DNA of 64,000 nucleotides. Origin: Exiguobacterium sp018617385 (GTDB taxonomy: Bacteria; Bacillota; Bacilli; Exiguobacteriales; Exiguobacteriaceae). Below are positions 44,107-52,885 of this stretch, one piece after another. The stretch's first letter is position 1; each line of letters starts with the position of its first letter. The notes below the pieces were generated by a model. The model saw only the letters and a program-made list of their open reading frames with translations. It made no database searches and was not told the DNA's origin. Made by a program: the position numbers and the translations under genes. Location: contig NZ_JACSKA010000002.1 in NCBI RefSeq assembly GCF_018617385.1, forward strand, positions 1 through 64,000, given 5' to 3'.

Positions 44107-45666
44107 TTAGCGCAATAGGTCGAACGCGCGACCAATCAATTCATTTCGGGATGGGGAAGTCTGACGCAACGCTTCAAGACGTTCAATCAATGTCTGTTTC
44201 AGTCCTTCATCCTTCACCAGTTCCAGACACTCGATGTGTAATAACCAGGCGTCAGGGTGGTTCGTTAAGATCTCTGGGATGAGACCGTCGATTGATTCTC
44301 CCCGCTCACGCATGAGATGAATGCGATTGAACATCGGATCATCGTTTGTCCATACACGCTCATCCCGTTCAATGATCACCGGTTTTTCAATCATCATCAA
44401 CTCGTCTACCGTGGTTCCCGGGAAAACTGATGGAAGCGAGTCGACACGTACCTCAAGTGAGTCGAGAGGAATCGTTCGTCCTTCTAACTGAACAGTCACA
44501 TCCTTGAGTAAATCAGATGCACATGCGTGACGAACGGTCGTCCCGTCCTCAAAGAGGTCATCGCGACCCAGCGCTGATTCCGTGTCATGGACAACGAGGA
44601 GTCCATGACGCTCTCGTTTCGTTAACTGACCATTTTTTACAATGGTACATTCATCCCATTGAATGAGCGTATGTTCTTTCGACTCCGTCATGTGGCGAAC
44701 GATGCCGACACGTTCTGACCCATCCTCGAGTCGAATCGTCGATTGACTTCCCGACGCCAACGCTTTCGCTACAGATTCGATTCCACCTTTTCGAATCGCC
44801 ATTCTTCCTTCTAGTTCATCTAAGACAGAAGAGAGCGTTTCAAAGTTTGGAATAACGAATAACTCTTTTTGCATGTTTGTCACGTCTTGCTTCGTCTGTA
44901 ACGCGTGTTCCAAGTCGAATGGATGTTTGACGACGGCATCCGTCAGACAGTGACGGCTCTCTCCTACCGATGATAAGAGGCCTGCCCCGTAAATCATCGG
45001 ATTGTCGAGGTCACCAATCAATCCGAATTCAACGGTCCACCAAAAGATACGAGCGACCTGTTGTGCCTCAGAAAAGCCAGTCACTTGTGCTTTCGCCTCA
45101 TGTACCGCTTTCTCCGCCGCCTCGATGTCTTGCTCCGTTGAGTTGGCGTTCTCCTTCACAATCGTCAAGCGTTTCAATGCGGCGAACGAGGCATGTTCTT
45201 CTCGGTTCATGAACGCCTTGGCCCCTAATTGACCGAAGCGTTTGACGATTGCCGAAAACGTCGGGTCCATCAACATTGGCGCATGTCCCGCCGCCTCATG
45301 AATGATGTCAGGGGCTGGGCTGTATAAAATATTCTCGACTTTCCGAATGTCTGTCGCGACCGGGAGCATCCCGTTTCCTTGGAAGTCAAAAAAGGCAACG
45401 CCGGGGATGAGTCCATCCACTGCGACTGTCGACCATCCGGCCGCCTGCATCTCGTCTGTCATCTGTTCGACGTTCGGCAATCGGTCCGGTCCCATTCCCG
45501 TCCGTTTCAATCCTTCGATGTAAAACGGATGCGCCTTCCCTTCTAACGTGTGCAAGTTCAACCGCAACACGAAACGCCAAACGGCGTGATCCGTTGGTGT
45601 GTATTCATTGTAGAACTGCGGTGAAATATGTGGGGCTAGGTGTTTTGGAATCGATTGTGTCAACAT
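44107..45666 (-). CDS. Aromatic amino acid hydroxylase (phenylalanine 4-monooxygenase, long form)
   Basis: A 519-residue enzyme. The first 300 residues form the catalytic domain with iron ligands His123 and His128 (HEAAGH) and Glu213 (WWTVEFGLIGD). The remaining 200 residues are an added C-terminal region known from long Bacillales forms but without clear function. It should convert phenylalanine to tyrosine with tetrahydropterin and oxygen. The upstream T-box appears to read a Tyr codon (TAC), which fits a role in tyrosine supply. AAAGGAGGA precedes the ATG. Confidence 0.9.
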   Translation of the reverse strand: MLTQSIPKHLAPHISPQFYNEYTPTDHAVWRFVLRLNLHTLEGKAHPFYIEGLKRTGMGPDRLPNVEQMTDEMQAAGWSTVAVDGLIPGVAFFDFQGNGMLPVATDIRKVENILYSPAPDIIHEAAGHAPMLMDPTFSAIVKRFGQLGAKAFMNREEHASFAALKRLTIVKENANSTEQDIEAAEKAVHEAKAQVTGFSEAQQVARIFWWTVEFGLIGDLDNPMIYGAGLLSSVGESRHCLTDAVVKHPFDLEHALQTKQDVTNMQKELFVIPNFETLSSVLDELEGRMAIRKGGIESVAKALASGSQSTIRLEDGSERVGIVRHMTESKEHTLIQWDECTIVKNGQLTKRERHGLLVVHDTESALGRDDLFEDGTTVRHACASDLLKDVTVQLEGRTIPLDSLEVRVDSLPSVFPGTTVDELMMIEKPVIIERDERVWTNDDPMFNRIHLMRERGESIDGLIPEILTNHPDAWLLHIECLELVKDEGLKQTLIERLEALRQTSPSRNELIGRAFDLLR

Positions 45667-45687
45667 GTGAAGTCCTCCTTTAAAATC

Positions 45688-45905
45688 AAAAAAATCCCTA
45701 TCGATTGAATCGATAGGGACGACAAAGCCGCGGTACCACCCTGGTTGCTAGAAAAATTCTAGCCGCTTGATCCGATAACGGGGGACCGCTCAATGATGAG
45801 AGCTCAGGAACTGTAATTCGATTCATCTTTTGGGCGTGTTCGCAGCACCACACGCTCTCTGGGCCAGGGAAGATGTCTCTACTTCGGTTCTTTCTTCGCT
45901 TCTAT
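45688..45905 (-). promoter_or_regulatory. T-box leader of phenylalanine hydroxylase, apparent Tyr specifier
   Basis: The T-box core AGGGTGGTACCGCGG (complement of 45728-45742) precedes a terminator (TCCCTATCGAT / ATCGATAGGGA plus T-run, 45688-45720). Upstream, GAA-T-TAC-A-GTTCCTGAG matches the specifier layout seen in the argS leader of this window and gives TAC (45813-45815), a tyrosine codon. Confidence 0.88.
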
Positions 45906-46017
45906 TACGTATACAATTCTTTATCTTTTATACAGTTATGCTGTTATGCATATATGCTTTTAAGCACTAAAGTGACGTCTTGTTAGTTACTGTACCAAAG
46001 GTTTTTCAACGCGTCAA
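45906..46017. other. AT-rich intergenic spacer upstream of the T-box
   Basis: No gene is visible. It contains ATGC-rich short repeats (TTATGC, GCATATATGC) and probably the promoter of the phenylalanine hydroxylase leader, but no -35/-10 pair stands out. Confidence 0.4.
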
Positions 46018-46051
46018 CAAAAAAACAGCCTACGAATTTTCGTAGACTGTC
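46018..46051 (-). terminator. Terminator of ung
   Basis: ACAGTCTACG and CGTAGGCTGT pair on the minus strand, followed by T7. Confidence 0.85.
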
Positions 46052-46727
46052 ATAAACACCATTCAATTGGGGGTTTTCCCCACTCCTTCAATGCATCGTT
46101 CACTTGAGAGAATGGCTTAGAGCCGAAGAATCCACGATGGGACGACAAAGGACTTGGATGAACGGACGTAAGCACTTTATGTTGGTCTCCAATCCATTTC
46201 ATTTTCTTCTTCGCATCATTTCCCCACAAGATGAATACAATCGGTTCCTCACGACTCCCAAGCCGCTCAATGATAGAGTCAGTGAACTGTTCCCACCCTT
46301 TTCCACGGTGAGAGCCCGCCTTCCCCGCTTCAACCGTCAGTGCCGTATTTAAGAGTAGGACGCCTTGTTTCGCCCATTTCTCGAGGTTGCCACTCTTCGG
46401 GAGATCACACCCAACGTCATCTTTTAGTTCTTGAAAAATGTTTCGTAAAGACGGCGGGAAACGTACTCCGTCCTGCACGGAAAAACTGAGTCCATGCGCT
46501 TGGTTCGGTCCGTGATACGGATCTTGTCCTAAAATGACGCACTTCACCTCACTGAATTTCGTGTAAATAAATGCGTTCCAAATATCTTCTCGGGTCGGGT
46601 AAACGATCGTTTCTTCATACGCTTGGTCAACGAATTGCTTTAATTGTTGAAAGTAAGGTTGTTTCATCTCTTCTTGGATAATATCCGTCCAATCTCCAAG
46701 TAATCGACTCGATAACTGATCTGCCAT
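46050..46727 (-). CDS. ung: Uracil-DNA glycosylase
   Basis: A 225-residue family 1 enzyme that removes uracil from DNA in base excision repair. Catalytic Asp69 lies in GQDPYHG and the second signature HPSPLSSHRGFFG lies near residue 190. Length is typical. GGGGAG sits 6 nt before the ATG. Confidence 0.96.
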   Translation of the reverse strand: MADQLSSRLLGDWTDIIQEEMKQPYFQQLKQFVDQAYEETIVYPTREDIWNAFIYTKFSEVKCVILGQDPYHGPNQAHGLSFSVQDGVRFPPSLRNIFQELKDDVGCDLPKSGNLEKWAKQGVLLLNTALTVEAGKAGSHRGKGWEQFTDSIIERLGSREEPIVFILWGNDAKKKMKWIGDQHKVLTSVHPSPLSSHRGFFGSKPFSQVNDALKEWGKPPIEWCL

Positions 46728-46772
46728 TGCATACTCCCCTTTCCCTTTGTATCATACCCAAAATGATTGCAT

Positions 46773-46802
46773 ACAAAAAGACGAGTCAGTTGACTCGTCT
46801 CT
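46773..46802 (-). terminator. Terminator of azoR
   Basis: AGACGAGTCA and TGACTCGTCT pair on the minus strand, followed by T4. Confidence 0.83.
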
Positions 46803-46807
46803 CTAGG

Positions 46808-47443
46808 TTATACCGTTACGGCGCCTGCAACTTCTTTCGCAAGTGCTTCAGCTTTCGCTTTCGCGTCCGCAACGATTTCTTCGATTTTGTCTGGGTATTG
46901 GTTCATCCCTTCAACCGCTACCGTCGTCACTTCAGATACACCGACAAACGCGAGTGCTTGGCGAAGGTATGCGTCTGCGAAGTTGAGATCCGTCCCAGTG
47001 TAGATTCCACCTGTTCCTTGGATGTGGATCGCTTGTTTGTTTTCAAGTAAGCCGACTGGACCTTGTTCTGTGTAACGGAACGTTTTACCCGCCATCAGGA
47101 CGCTGTCTAGGAACATTTTCATGCGTGCCGGGAAGAAGAAGTTCCACATTGGCGTTGCGAACACGTAAAGGTCCGCTTCCATGAACTTCTCAAGCATCCC
47201 GCTCATTGTGCCTACTTTCTTCGCTTCTACGTCAGTGAGTGCTTCGCCTGATGCGAATTTACCCCATGCGCTGAGCACGTCTCCGTCGATTTCTTGAACA
47301 TCGACATCGTAGAGTTCGATTGCTTCCACTTCGATTGATGCGTTTTCAGCCTTTAGTGTTGATACGAATGTTTCTGCCACTTGTTTGCTGTATGAAAGTT
47401 CAGTTGGTTTCGGGTTAGCCGATACGTATAATACTTTAGTCAT
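46808..47443 (-). CDS. azoR: FMN-dependent NADH-azoreductase (quinone reductase)
   Basis: A 211-residue flavodoxin-like enzyme that reduces quinones and azo compounds with NADH. The N-terminus MTKVLYVSANPKP, the FMN-binding ATPMWNFFFPARMKMFLD and the GTGGIYTG loop are typical. The ATG at 47443 follows GGAGG. A MarR regulator lies immediately upstream on the same strand; in B. subtilis such pairs answer to electrophiles and quinones. Confidence 0.92.
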   Translation of the reverse strand: MTKVLYVSANPKPTELSYSKQVAETFVSTLKAENASIEVEAIELYDVDVQEIDGDVLSAWGKFASGEALTDVEAKKVGTMSGMLEKFMEADLYVFATPMWNFFFPARMKMFLDSVLMAGKTFRYTEQGPVGLLENKQAIHIQGTGGIYTGTDLNFADAYLRQALAFVGVSEVTTVAVEGMNQYPDKIEEIVADAKAKAEALAKEVAGAVTV

Positions 47444-47545
47444 CGTGTAATCCTCCATTTGGTTAATCTTTAATTTTTCAATAACAGTTAGAACTATATC
47501 ATCTGTATATCTCATCGTCAATTATTTTAATTTCAAGATATTCAA

Positions 47546-47577
47546 CAAAAAAGCAACGGGCTTTATTTGCCCGCTGC
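47546..47577 (-). terminator. Terminator overlapping the MarR stop codon
   Basis: GCAGCGGGC and GCCCGTTGC pair (mismatched near the base), followed by T6 on the minus strand. Confidence 0.78.
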
Positions 47578-47994
47578 GTTATAACCGACTCGTTTCAATA
47601 ACGAAATCAATTGTTCCGTCTCTTCATCACTTAACGGTCCATATATATCTTTGAAGATTTCAATATGTTGCGGATAGACGACGTCCATGAGCGCCTTTCC
47701 ATCGTCCGTCAACGATGCATACGTGACACGTCGGTCAGACGGACAGGCGATTCGTTCAATCAGCCCTCGCTTCTCCAACTTATCGATCACGTATGTCACG
47801 CTACCGCTCGTAATCAAAATTTGGTCCCCGATTTGTTGTAACGGGGTGTCTCCTCGTTTATACAGTACGGATAAAACACCGAACTCTGTTGAATTTAACT
47901 GGTGGCGTCGTAAATCTTCTTTCACACGATCACTGATGGCATCCATCGTACGCGCAAGAACGACCCACGCCTTCAATTCAAGGGATTCAATCAT
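47563..47994 (-). CDS. MarR family transcriptional regulator
   Basis: A 143-residue winged-helix regulator. The recognition region is TPLQQIGDQILITSGSVTYVIDKLEKRGLI-like with the wing CPSDRRVTYASLTDDG. There is one cysteine, in IACPSDRR, at the tip before the wing. It lies upstream of azoR, with a terminator between, which suggests MhqR-like control of azoR. The target site is not obvious. Confidence 0.85.
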   Translation of the reverse strand: MIESLELKAWVVLARTMDAISDRVKEDLRRHQLNSTEFGVLSVLYKRGDTPLQQIGDQILITSGSVTYVIDKLEKRGLIERIACPSDRRVTYASLTDDGKALMDVVYPQHIEIFKDIYGPLSDEETEQLISLLKRVGYNAAGK

Positions 47995-48153
47995 GTCGGT
48001 TTCACCTCAATTCGTTCATCATATATCACTAGTATAGCAGGACTTATGCAGTATAAGCCGGGAAAAATACTTCGTCAAGGAACTTCTTCATTGTCGCCCA
48101 TGTCGGAAACGTTTAGAATGGTAGTATTGTGATTTTAAGAAAGGGTGGACCGT

Positions 48154-48528
48154 ATGCGTGAGTATTACGAAATTTCATTGACGATTAAACGGGAGTTTTT
48201 GCATGATGTCATCGATTTGTTGAATCGGGAAGGCATCGCACCGGATTATGCGCTCGAGAAGGAAGGCGCGGTCTTTTTATTATTCAATCATTTACCTTGG
48301 CCAAACGTGACCCGTGAACCGCATGCCGTGGAACGTTTCTTATTGACGTTGAAACGATCGGACTATTTATTCGTCAAAACGAAGCGTAAATCACCGGTCC
48401 CCGATCATGAACCGGTCGCCTGTATGGGTGCTCTCGTCTCCCCGTTCAATGAACATTTGCGCATCGAACTTGCCGTGGACGAGTCGGAAGCGAGTCATTT
48501 AGATATGTCCGCATTCCGTCATTATTAA
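48154..48528 (+). CDS. Conserved hypothetical protein
   Basis: A 124-residue soluble protein (MREYYEISLTIKREFLHDVI start). Alternating strands and helices suggest a small alpha/beta fold. No signal peptide or motif is seen and I do not recognise the family. AAGGGTGG precedes the ATG at 48154; a GTG three codons upstream is part of that site. Confidence 0.65.
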   Translation: MREYYEISLTIKREFLHDVIDLLNREGIAPDYALEKEGAVFLLFNHLPWPNVTREPHAVERFLLTLKRSDYLFVKTKRKSPVPDHEPVACMGALVSPFNEHLRIELAVDESEASHLDMSAFRHY

Positions 48529-48548
48529 ACAACCGAATATTCAACGCC

Positions 48549-48598
48549 TCCCCTTGAAGATTAGACCTAAATAGCTGATCGACATGGGGATTTTTTTT
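48549..48598 (+). terminator. Terminator with a two-part stem
   Basis: TCCCC and GGGGA close a loop that contains GATTAG/CTGATC, followed by eight T. Confidence 0.65.
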
Positions 48599-48664
48599 AG
48601 GAGTATCTATTTTCTTTGACGGGAATAAAGGACAGTATTCGAGTTGAAAAGGAGACATGTTGGA

Positions 48665-49549
48665 ATGGACACAGTCATGTTAATCGTCAATCCATCCTCA
48701 GGAAAAGAATTGGGGGAACAACACGCAACGCATGCCGAAGAGGTGTTGCGCGAACGATATGGACACGTCGATGTCCGCTTTACTGAAAAGGAACAGGATG
48801 CGACGAACTTCGCACGTGAAGCGGCACAAAAGCACTATCAGGCCGTGATTGCGATGGGTGGGGACGGAACCTTGAACGAAGCGGTGACCGGTCTAGCCGA
48901 GGCTACTTACCGACCTGACTTCGGCATCATTCCACTCGGGACGGTCAACGACCTCGCCCGTGCACTCGGTGTCCCAAGTGACCCTAAGCAAGCGATCGAG
49001 GCACTCCGTGACGCTGAACCGACACCGATGGATATCGGCAAATATGAGAACGGTTATTTCATGAACGTCATCGCCATCGGGCTCATTGCCGAAGCCGTCG
49101 ACGAAGTAAGTGTGGAAGAGAAGACGAAATGGGGACCGTTCGCTTACTTGATTGAGGGTGTAAAAGCGTTCCGTGAGCATAGTCCATATGAGTTGGCACT
49201 TGACAGTACAGACGGTCAGTTTAATGGCGAAGCCTATCTCGTCGTCATCGCCTTGACGAACTCAGTCGGAGGATTTGAAAACTTCGAACCAGACGCGCGG
49301 TTGAATGATGGGCTTCTTCATGTCTATATCTTTGAAGAACTCGGGTTAAAGGACGCACTTCAATTAACACCCGCCCTCTTCACAGGAAAGTTGAAGGAAA
49401 CAGATAGCGTCACCTCGTTTTGTACGAAACGGGTTAAGGTGACCTCACCCGAGGCGCTTCCTGTAAATGCTGACGGGGACACAGGGGGCACGCTCCCACT
49501 TACTTTTGAAGTATTGCCGAGCCATTTAAACGTATTGAAGCCGGTCTAA
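48665..49549 (+). CDS. Diacylglycerol kinase family lipid kinase
   Basis: A 294-residue cytoplasmic kinase of the DagK/YegS family. It has the nucleotide-binding VNPSSGKELGEQ and AMGGDGTLNEAVTG motifs, GIIPLGTVNDLARALG and the C-terminal NADGDTGG. It should phosphorylate diacylglycerol or a related lipid; other members act on sphingosine-like lipids. I chose the ATG at 48665 behind AAAGGAG. Confidence 0.88.
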   Translation: MDTVMLIVNPSSGKELGEQHATHAEEVLRERYGHVDVRFTEKEQDATNFAREAAQKHYQAVIAMGGDGTLNEAVTGLAEATYRPDFGIIPLGTVNDLARALGVPSDPKQAIEALRDAEPTPMDIGKYENGYFMNVIAIGLIAEAVDEVSVEEKTKWGPFAYLIEGVKAFREHSPYELALDSTDGQFNGEAYLVVIALTNSVGGFENFEPDARLNDGLLHVYIFEELGLKDALQLTPALFTGKLKETDSVTSFCTKRVKVTSPEALPVNADGDTGGTLPLTFEVLPSHLNVLKPV

Positions 49550-49606
49550 GAGCAGGAGTTTTGACGATTGAATCGAATGTATTCAAGCGAGAAAGGAGAA
49601 TGACCT

Positions 49607-50152
49607 ATCAACATCTCGCTTGTTCCATTAAAAACTGCATCTGTCGACATCGTCGATACATTTAATCGTTGGAATAATGATCCTGAGATCGTACACCTTA
49701 TTCGACCGAGCCGCTCCGAAGAAGAATTGACCGCTTATTATGAGATGACGGTTGGCGATTTAGAAGAACGACTCTTAACGCACGATATCTTCCTCATTTA
49801 TGCAGATGACCATCTCGTCGGAGAAATGAACATCATGTATGACCCGCCTCATTTGTATCGTCAAGAACCCGGTACGGCATGGCTCGGTTTCGTCATCGGC
49901 GAATCCGTCGGTCGTGGAAAAGGCATCGGTACGGAAGCCCTTCGTTTGTTAGAAGAGATATTGCGAGCCAAACACACACCTCGTATGGAACTTGGCGTCT
50001 TCGCCTTCAACCATGCGGCCCATCGCCTCTATACGAAATGCGGGTATCAAGAAATTGGACGGATCGAGCACTTCACCTACTGGAACGGTCAATTTTGGTC
50101 TGATATTCGGATGGAAAAACGACTCGACAAAAAACCCTTTCACTTGGCGTGA
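49607..50152 (+). CDS. GNAT acetyltransferase with probable AUC start codon
   Basis: A 181-residue N-acetyltransferase of the RimJ/RimL-like GNAT type, with acetyl-CoA loop VGRGKGIGTEAL and the late motif HAAHRLYTKCGYQEIG. The complete fold begins at codon ATC (49607): [M]NISLVPLKTASVDIVDTF. That codon lies exactly 8 nt after AGGAG (49594-49598). In-frame TGA lies two codons earlier, and the first ATG/GTG/TTG in frame is the TTG at 49727, which would delete the first strand and helix. So the gene either starts at AUC or has lost its AUG by a G-to-C change. Confidence 0.7.
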   Translation: MNISLVPLKTASVDIVDTFNRWNNDPEIVHLIRPSRSEEELTAYYEMTVGDLEERLLTHDIFLIYADDHLVGEMNIMYDPPHLYRQEPGTAWLGFVIGESVGRGKGIGTEALRLLEEILRAKHTPRMELGVFAFNHAAHRLYTKCGYQEIGRIEHFTYWNGQFWSDIRMEKRLDKKPFHLA

Positions 50153-50163
50153 AAGGGTTTTGA
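50131..50163 (+). terminator. Terminator overlapping the GNAT stop codon
   Basis: AAAACCCTTTCAC and GTGAAAGGGTTTT pair around TTGGC. It also serves the convergent gene ending at 50165. Confidence 0.85.
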
Positions 50164-50164
50164 C

Positions 50165-50800
50165 TTAGTTCTTTAAGTTCTCGACTTCGACAATCCGGAA
50201 GCCTTTTTGTTCAAGTTTCGAGACAACCTTGTTTTTCATGTCTTCTTCACAGTCCGGTGGTAGTGTCACGAGTACCCGACGCAAGACTTTACTTTTCGCA
50301 TCGAGCGTCATCAAGCTCGCGATTGATGTATATTTGTTCACGATTTTCGTGATTTTCTCAAGTGCCCCAGCCTGTTCGCTCAAGGCGATTGTCAAGACGT
50401 AACTACCCGTGTCGCGACTCCATGCTTCTTCGAGCATCCCGAGCATCTTGCCGTGGGGAAGGATGCCATAAAATTCATTGCTTTCATCTTTCAATACAGC
50501 AATGTACGGCAACTCTTTGATTGAGAAAAATACTTCAAAGAATCCATCTGACTCATGGACATACTTTTGTGTATTTTTGATGAGTGTCATCACATTATCG
50601 TCCATGTTTTCCCCGTTCATTCCATGGCGATAAATATGCATCTTGTAAATGTTACCGCGGAAAAATTTCCCCGTCTCGTCTAAAACAGGCACACACCGGT
50701 ATCCTGTTTCTTCAAGCGTATGAAGCGCTTCCCGCAATGTTGCCTTTTCACTGATGGTGACAACATCCTTCTTCGGGATACATAAGCTATGCACTAACAT
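50165..50800 (-). CDS. CBS-pair protein with C-terminal ACT domain
   Basis: A 211-residue soluble protein. Two CBS motifs (about 1-125) resemble those of Bacillales cyclic-di-AMP-binding CBS proteins (DarB/CbpB), and an ACT-like domain follows (YVLTIALSEQAGALEKITKIVNKY). The combination also occurs in AcuB, but the N-terminus differs. It probably senses a nucleotide; the ligand and target are unknown. GGGAGG precedes the ATG. Confidence 0.75.
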   Translation of the reverse strand: MLVHSLCIPKKDVVTISEKATLREALHTLEETGYRCVPVLDETGKFFRGNIYKMHIYRHGMNGENMDDNVMTLIKNTQKYVHESDGFFEVFFSIKELPYIAVLKDESNEFYGILPHGKMLGMLEEAWSRDTGSYVLTIALSEQAGALEKITKIVNKYTSIASLMTLDAKSKVLRRVLVTLPPDCEEDMKNKVVSKLEQKGFRIVEVENLKN

Positions 50801-50986
50801 GCGTTTTCCTCCCAGCCAATAATAAAGTGGTCTACACCCTATTCATTATTATTCCCCAAATATGATGAACATCCTGCATACTTTTTCTGAAAAGTTATGA
50901 ACACGTCTCATAATCCTTGCATTTGTCGGAATAGGAAAAAGTCGTTATAGTGAAACTATCCAAACAGACAAAGGGGATGGACGATT

Positions 50987-51811
50987 ATGACGATGAAAAA
51001 AGCATTGACGATTGCCGGTTCTGACACAAGTGGTGGCGCGGGAATCCAAGCCGACCTCAAAACGATGGAAGAACTCGGTGTGTATGGTATGACAGCCTTG
51101 ACGGTCATCGTGGCACAAGACCCACATAACGCATGGAATCACGAAGTCTTTCCAATCGACACGACCTTGATTGAGAAGCAAATCGATACGGTGCTCGCTG
51201 GAATTGGCGTCGATGCCGTGAAGACAGGTATGCTTCCGACACCTGAAATCATCGAACTCGCCGCACGGAAAATCAAAGAATACGGCATCCAGAATGCCGT
51301 CGTCGACCCAGTCATGGCATGTAAAGGTGCGGATGAGATCCTCGACCCGAACGTCGCGGTCGCGATGCGTCAACACCTCGTTCCAGTCGCAAAAATTATC
51401 ACACCGAACTTATTCGAGGCGCGTATGCTCGCTGGCCTCGATAAAACACCTGCAACGATGGACGAAATCAAAGAAGCCGCTCGTTTAATCCACGAACTCG
51501 GCGCAGAGATCGTCATCGTCAAAGTCGGTGGCAAACTCGGGTTTGATACCGCATTCGACGTCTTGTACGACGGAAGCGAATTCCGCCTTCTCGAAAGTGA
51601 AAAAATCGAGCCTGCGTTTACACACGGCGGCGGATGTACGTTCTCGTCTGCCATCGCGGCCTCACTCGCAAACGGTCATACGGTCGAAGAAGCGATTGAA
51701 ATCGGAAAAGAATTCATCACAGAAGCTGTTCGTCATTCATTCCGTCTCAACCAATACGTTGGACCGACGAACCATACCGGATACCGTAAAAAAGTAGCAA
51801 CACAATCGTAA
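50987..51811 (+). CDS. pdxK: Pyridoxine/pyridoxal kinase, ThiD-like
   Basis: A 274-residue ribokinase-fold enzyme with TIAGSDTSGGAGIQADLK at the N-terminus and the GGGCTFSSAIAA anion-hole motif near the C-terminus. The Cys in that motif is typical of Bacillales PdxK, which acts on pyridoxal/pyridoxine and also hydroxymethylpyrimidine. It is the first gene of a plus-strand set with yojF and bshB2. AAGGGG precedes the ATG; a second ATG two codons on is possible. Confidence 0.88.
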   Translation: MTMKKALTIAGSDTSGGAGIQADLKTMEELGVYGMTALTVIVAQDPHNAWNHEVFPIDTTLIEKQIDTVLAGIGVDAVKTGMLPTPEIIELAARKIKEYGIQNAVVDPVMACKGADEILDPNVAVAMRQHLVPVAKIITPNLFEARMLAGLDKTPATMDEIKEAARLIHELGAEIVIVKVGGKLGFDTAFDVLYDGSEFRLLESEKIEPAFTHGGGCTFSSAIAASLANGHTVEEAIEIGKEFITEAVRHSFRLNQYVGPTNHTGYRKKVATQS

Positions 51812-51814
51812 ACA

Positions 51815-51849
51815 GATGACCCGGAACCACGCGTTTCGGGTCATCCTTT
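51815..51849 (+). terminator. Hairpin between pdxK and yojF (weak terminator)
   Basis: GATGACCCG and CGGGTCATC pair perfectly but only CTTTCC follows, so termination is probably partial. Confidence 0.5.
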
Positions 51850-51866
51850 CCATTGGAGGGACAGAC

Positions 51867-52238
51867 GTGAAAGCGATTCAACCTGATCACATTCAGCACT
51901 ATTTAGACAATCACGTCGCGACACCACTTTTCGTCCATGTCGAGACGACGAACGGTGCCTACGCGACACATAATGACCCGGACTTTCATAACGCCGGGAT
52001 GTTTATCCGTAATGCCAAAATCGAATACAGCATCGGTCAAATCAAAGGAAATGGTCCCTATCGTGTCGGTTTAAAACTCGATCACGGTTGGCTCTATGTC
52101 GAGGGATTGACCGACTATGAAATGCACGAGGAACAGTTGTTACTCGCCGGTCACGATCGTCTCGGTCGTCTCGCATGTGCGCTGCACATCGATATCAAGC
52201 CGCTCCCACAAGGCGCATCGGAGGTGGAGAATCAATGA
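51867..52238 (+). CDS. yojF: YojF family protein
   Basis: A 123-residue DUF1806 protein (MKAIQPDHIQHYLDNH start, FIRNAKIEYSIGQIKGNGPYRVGLKL centre). It regularly sits beside bshB2 in Bacillales. Function is unknown but a role with bacillithiol formation is inferred from that linkage. The GTG start at 51867 follows GGAGGG. Its stop overlaps the bshB2 start (ATGA). Confidence 0.85.
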   Translation: MKAIQPDHIQHYLDNHVATPLFVHVETTNGAYATHNDPDFHNAGMFIRNAKIEYSIGQIKGNGPYRVGLKLDHGWLYVEGLTDYEMHEEQLLLAGHDRLGRLACALHIDIKPLPQGASEVENQ

Positions 52239-52885
52239 ATGGACCGTTACTCGTCATCTTCCCACACCCGGACGATGAGGCATTCAGCTCGGCCGGAACG
52301 ATTATCCAACATCGTCAAAAAGGACTACCCGTCACATACGTCTGTTTGACGCTCGGTGAAATGGGACGCAACATGGGTTCTCCGATCTTTACGACACGTG
52401 AAGAACTACCAAAAATTCGAAAACATGAACTCGAAGAAGCCTGTCGCATGATGGGCATCGAGGACCTGCGCATGTGGGGTCTTCGTGACAAGACCGTCGA
52501 GTTTGAGGACGAGGCCGAGCTCGCTAGCCGTTTCCGTACATTGATTGACGAAGTGAAGCCGGAAACCGTGATCTCGTTCTATCCAGGATATGCCGTCCAC
52601 CCGGATCATGAAGCGACAGCCCGTGCCGTCGTACGTGCACTTCAAGAGATGGGCGAGACGCGTCCTGAGTTCTTAGGTGTCGCCTTCGACCGCCGCACGG
52701 AAGAGGAACTCGGACAACCGCACGTCATCGTCGATGTAACGGAAGAGAGCGAACAGAAGAAAGATGCCCTGTTTGCCCACCGGTCTCAGACAGAAGGTCT
52801 GCTTCGTGCGATCGATAACGCAGAAAACGCCCACGTCATGGAGTTACTCCAACGTGAGCGCTTCTATCATTATCCGTTCTCATGA
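52235..52885 (+). CDS. bshB2: Bacillithiol biosynthesis deacetylase BshB2
   Basis: A 216-residue zinc LmbE-family deacetylase that removes acetyl from GlcNAc-malate in bacillithiol synthesis. Zinc/catalytic motifs are FPHPDDEAFSSAG (His, Asp-Asp) and VHPDHEATARAV (His-x-x-His). Its start overlaps yojF, as in B. subtilis yojF-yojG. The stop shares the palindrome TCATGA with the stop of a small minus-strand ORF. Confidence 0.93.
   Translation: MNGPLLVIFPHPDDEAFSSAGTIIQHRQKGLPVTYVCLTLGEMGRNMGSPIFTTREELPKIRKHELEEACRMMGIEDLRMWGLRDKTVEFEDEAELASRFRTLIDEVKPETVISFYPGYAVHPDHEATARAVVRALQEMGETRPEFLGVAFDRRTEEELGQPHVIVDVTEESEQKKDALFAHRSQTEGLLRAIDNAENAHVMELLQRERFYHYPFS

Noticed and set aside
46050..46727. 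Plus-strand ORFs inside ung and many other long open frames opposite real genes
   Set aside because: They lack ribosome binding sites and have unnatural compositions. The opposite strand carries recognised families in each case.
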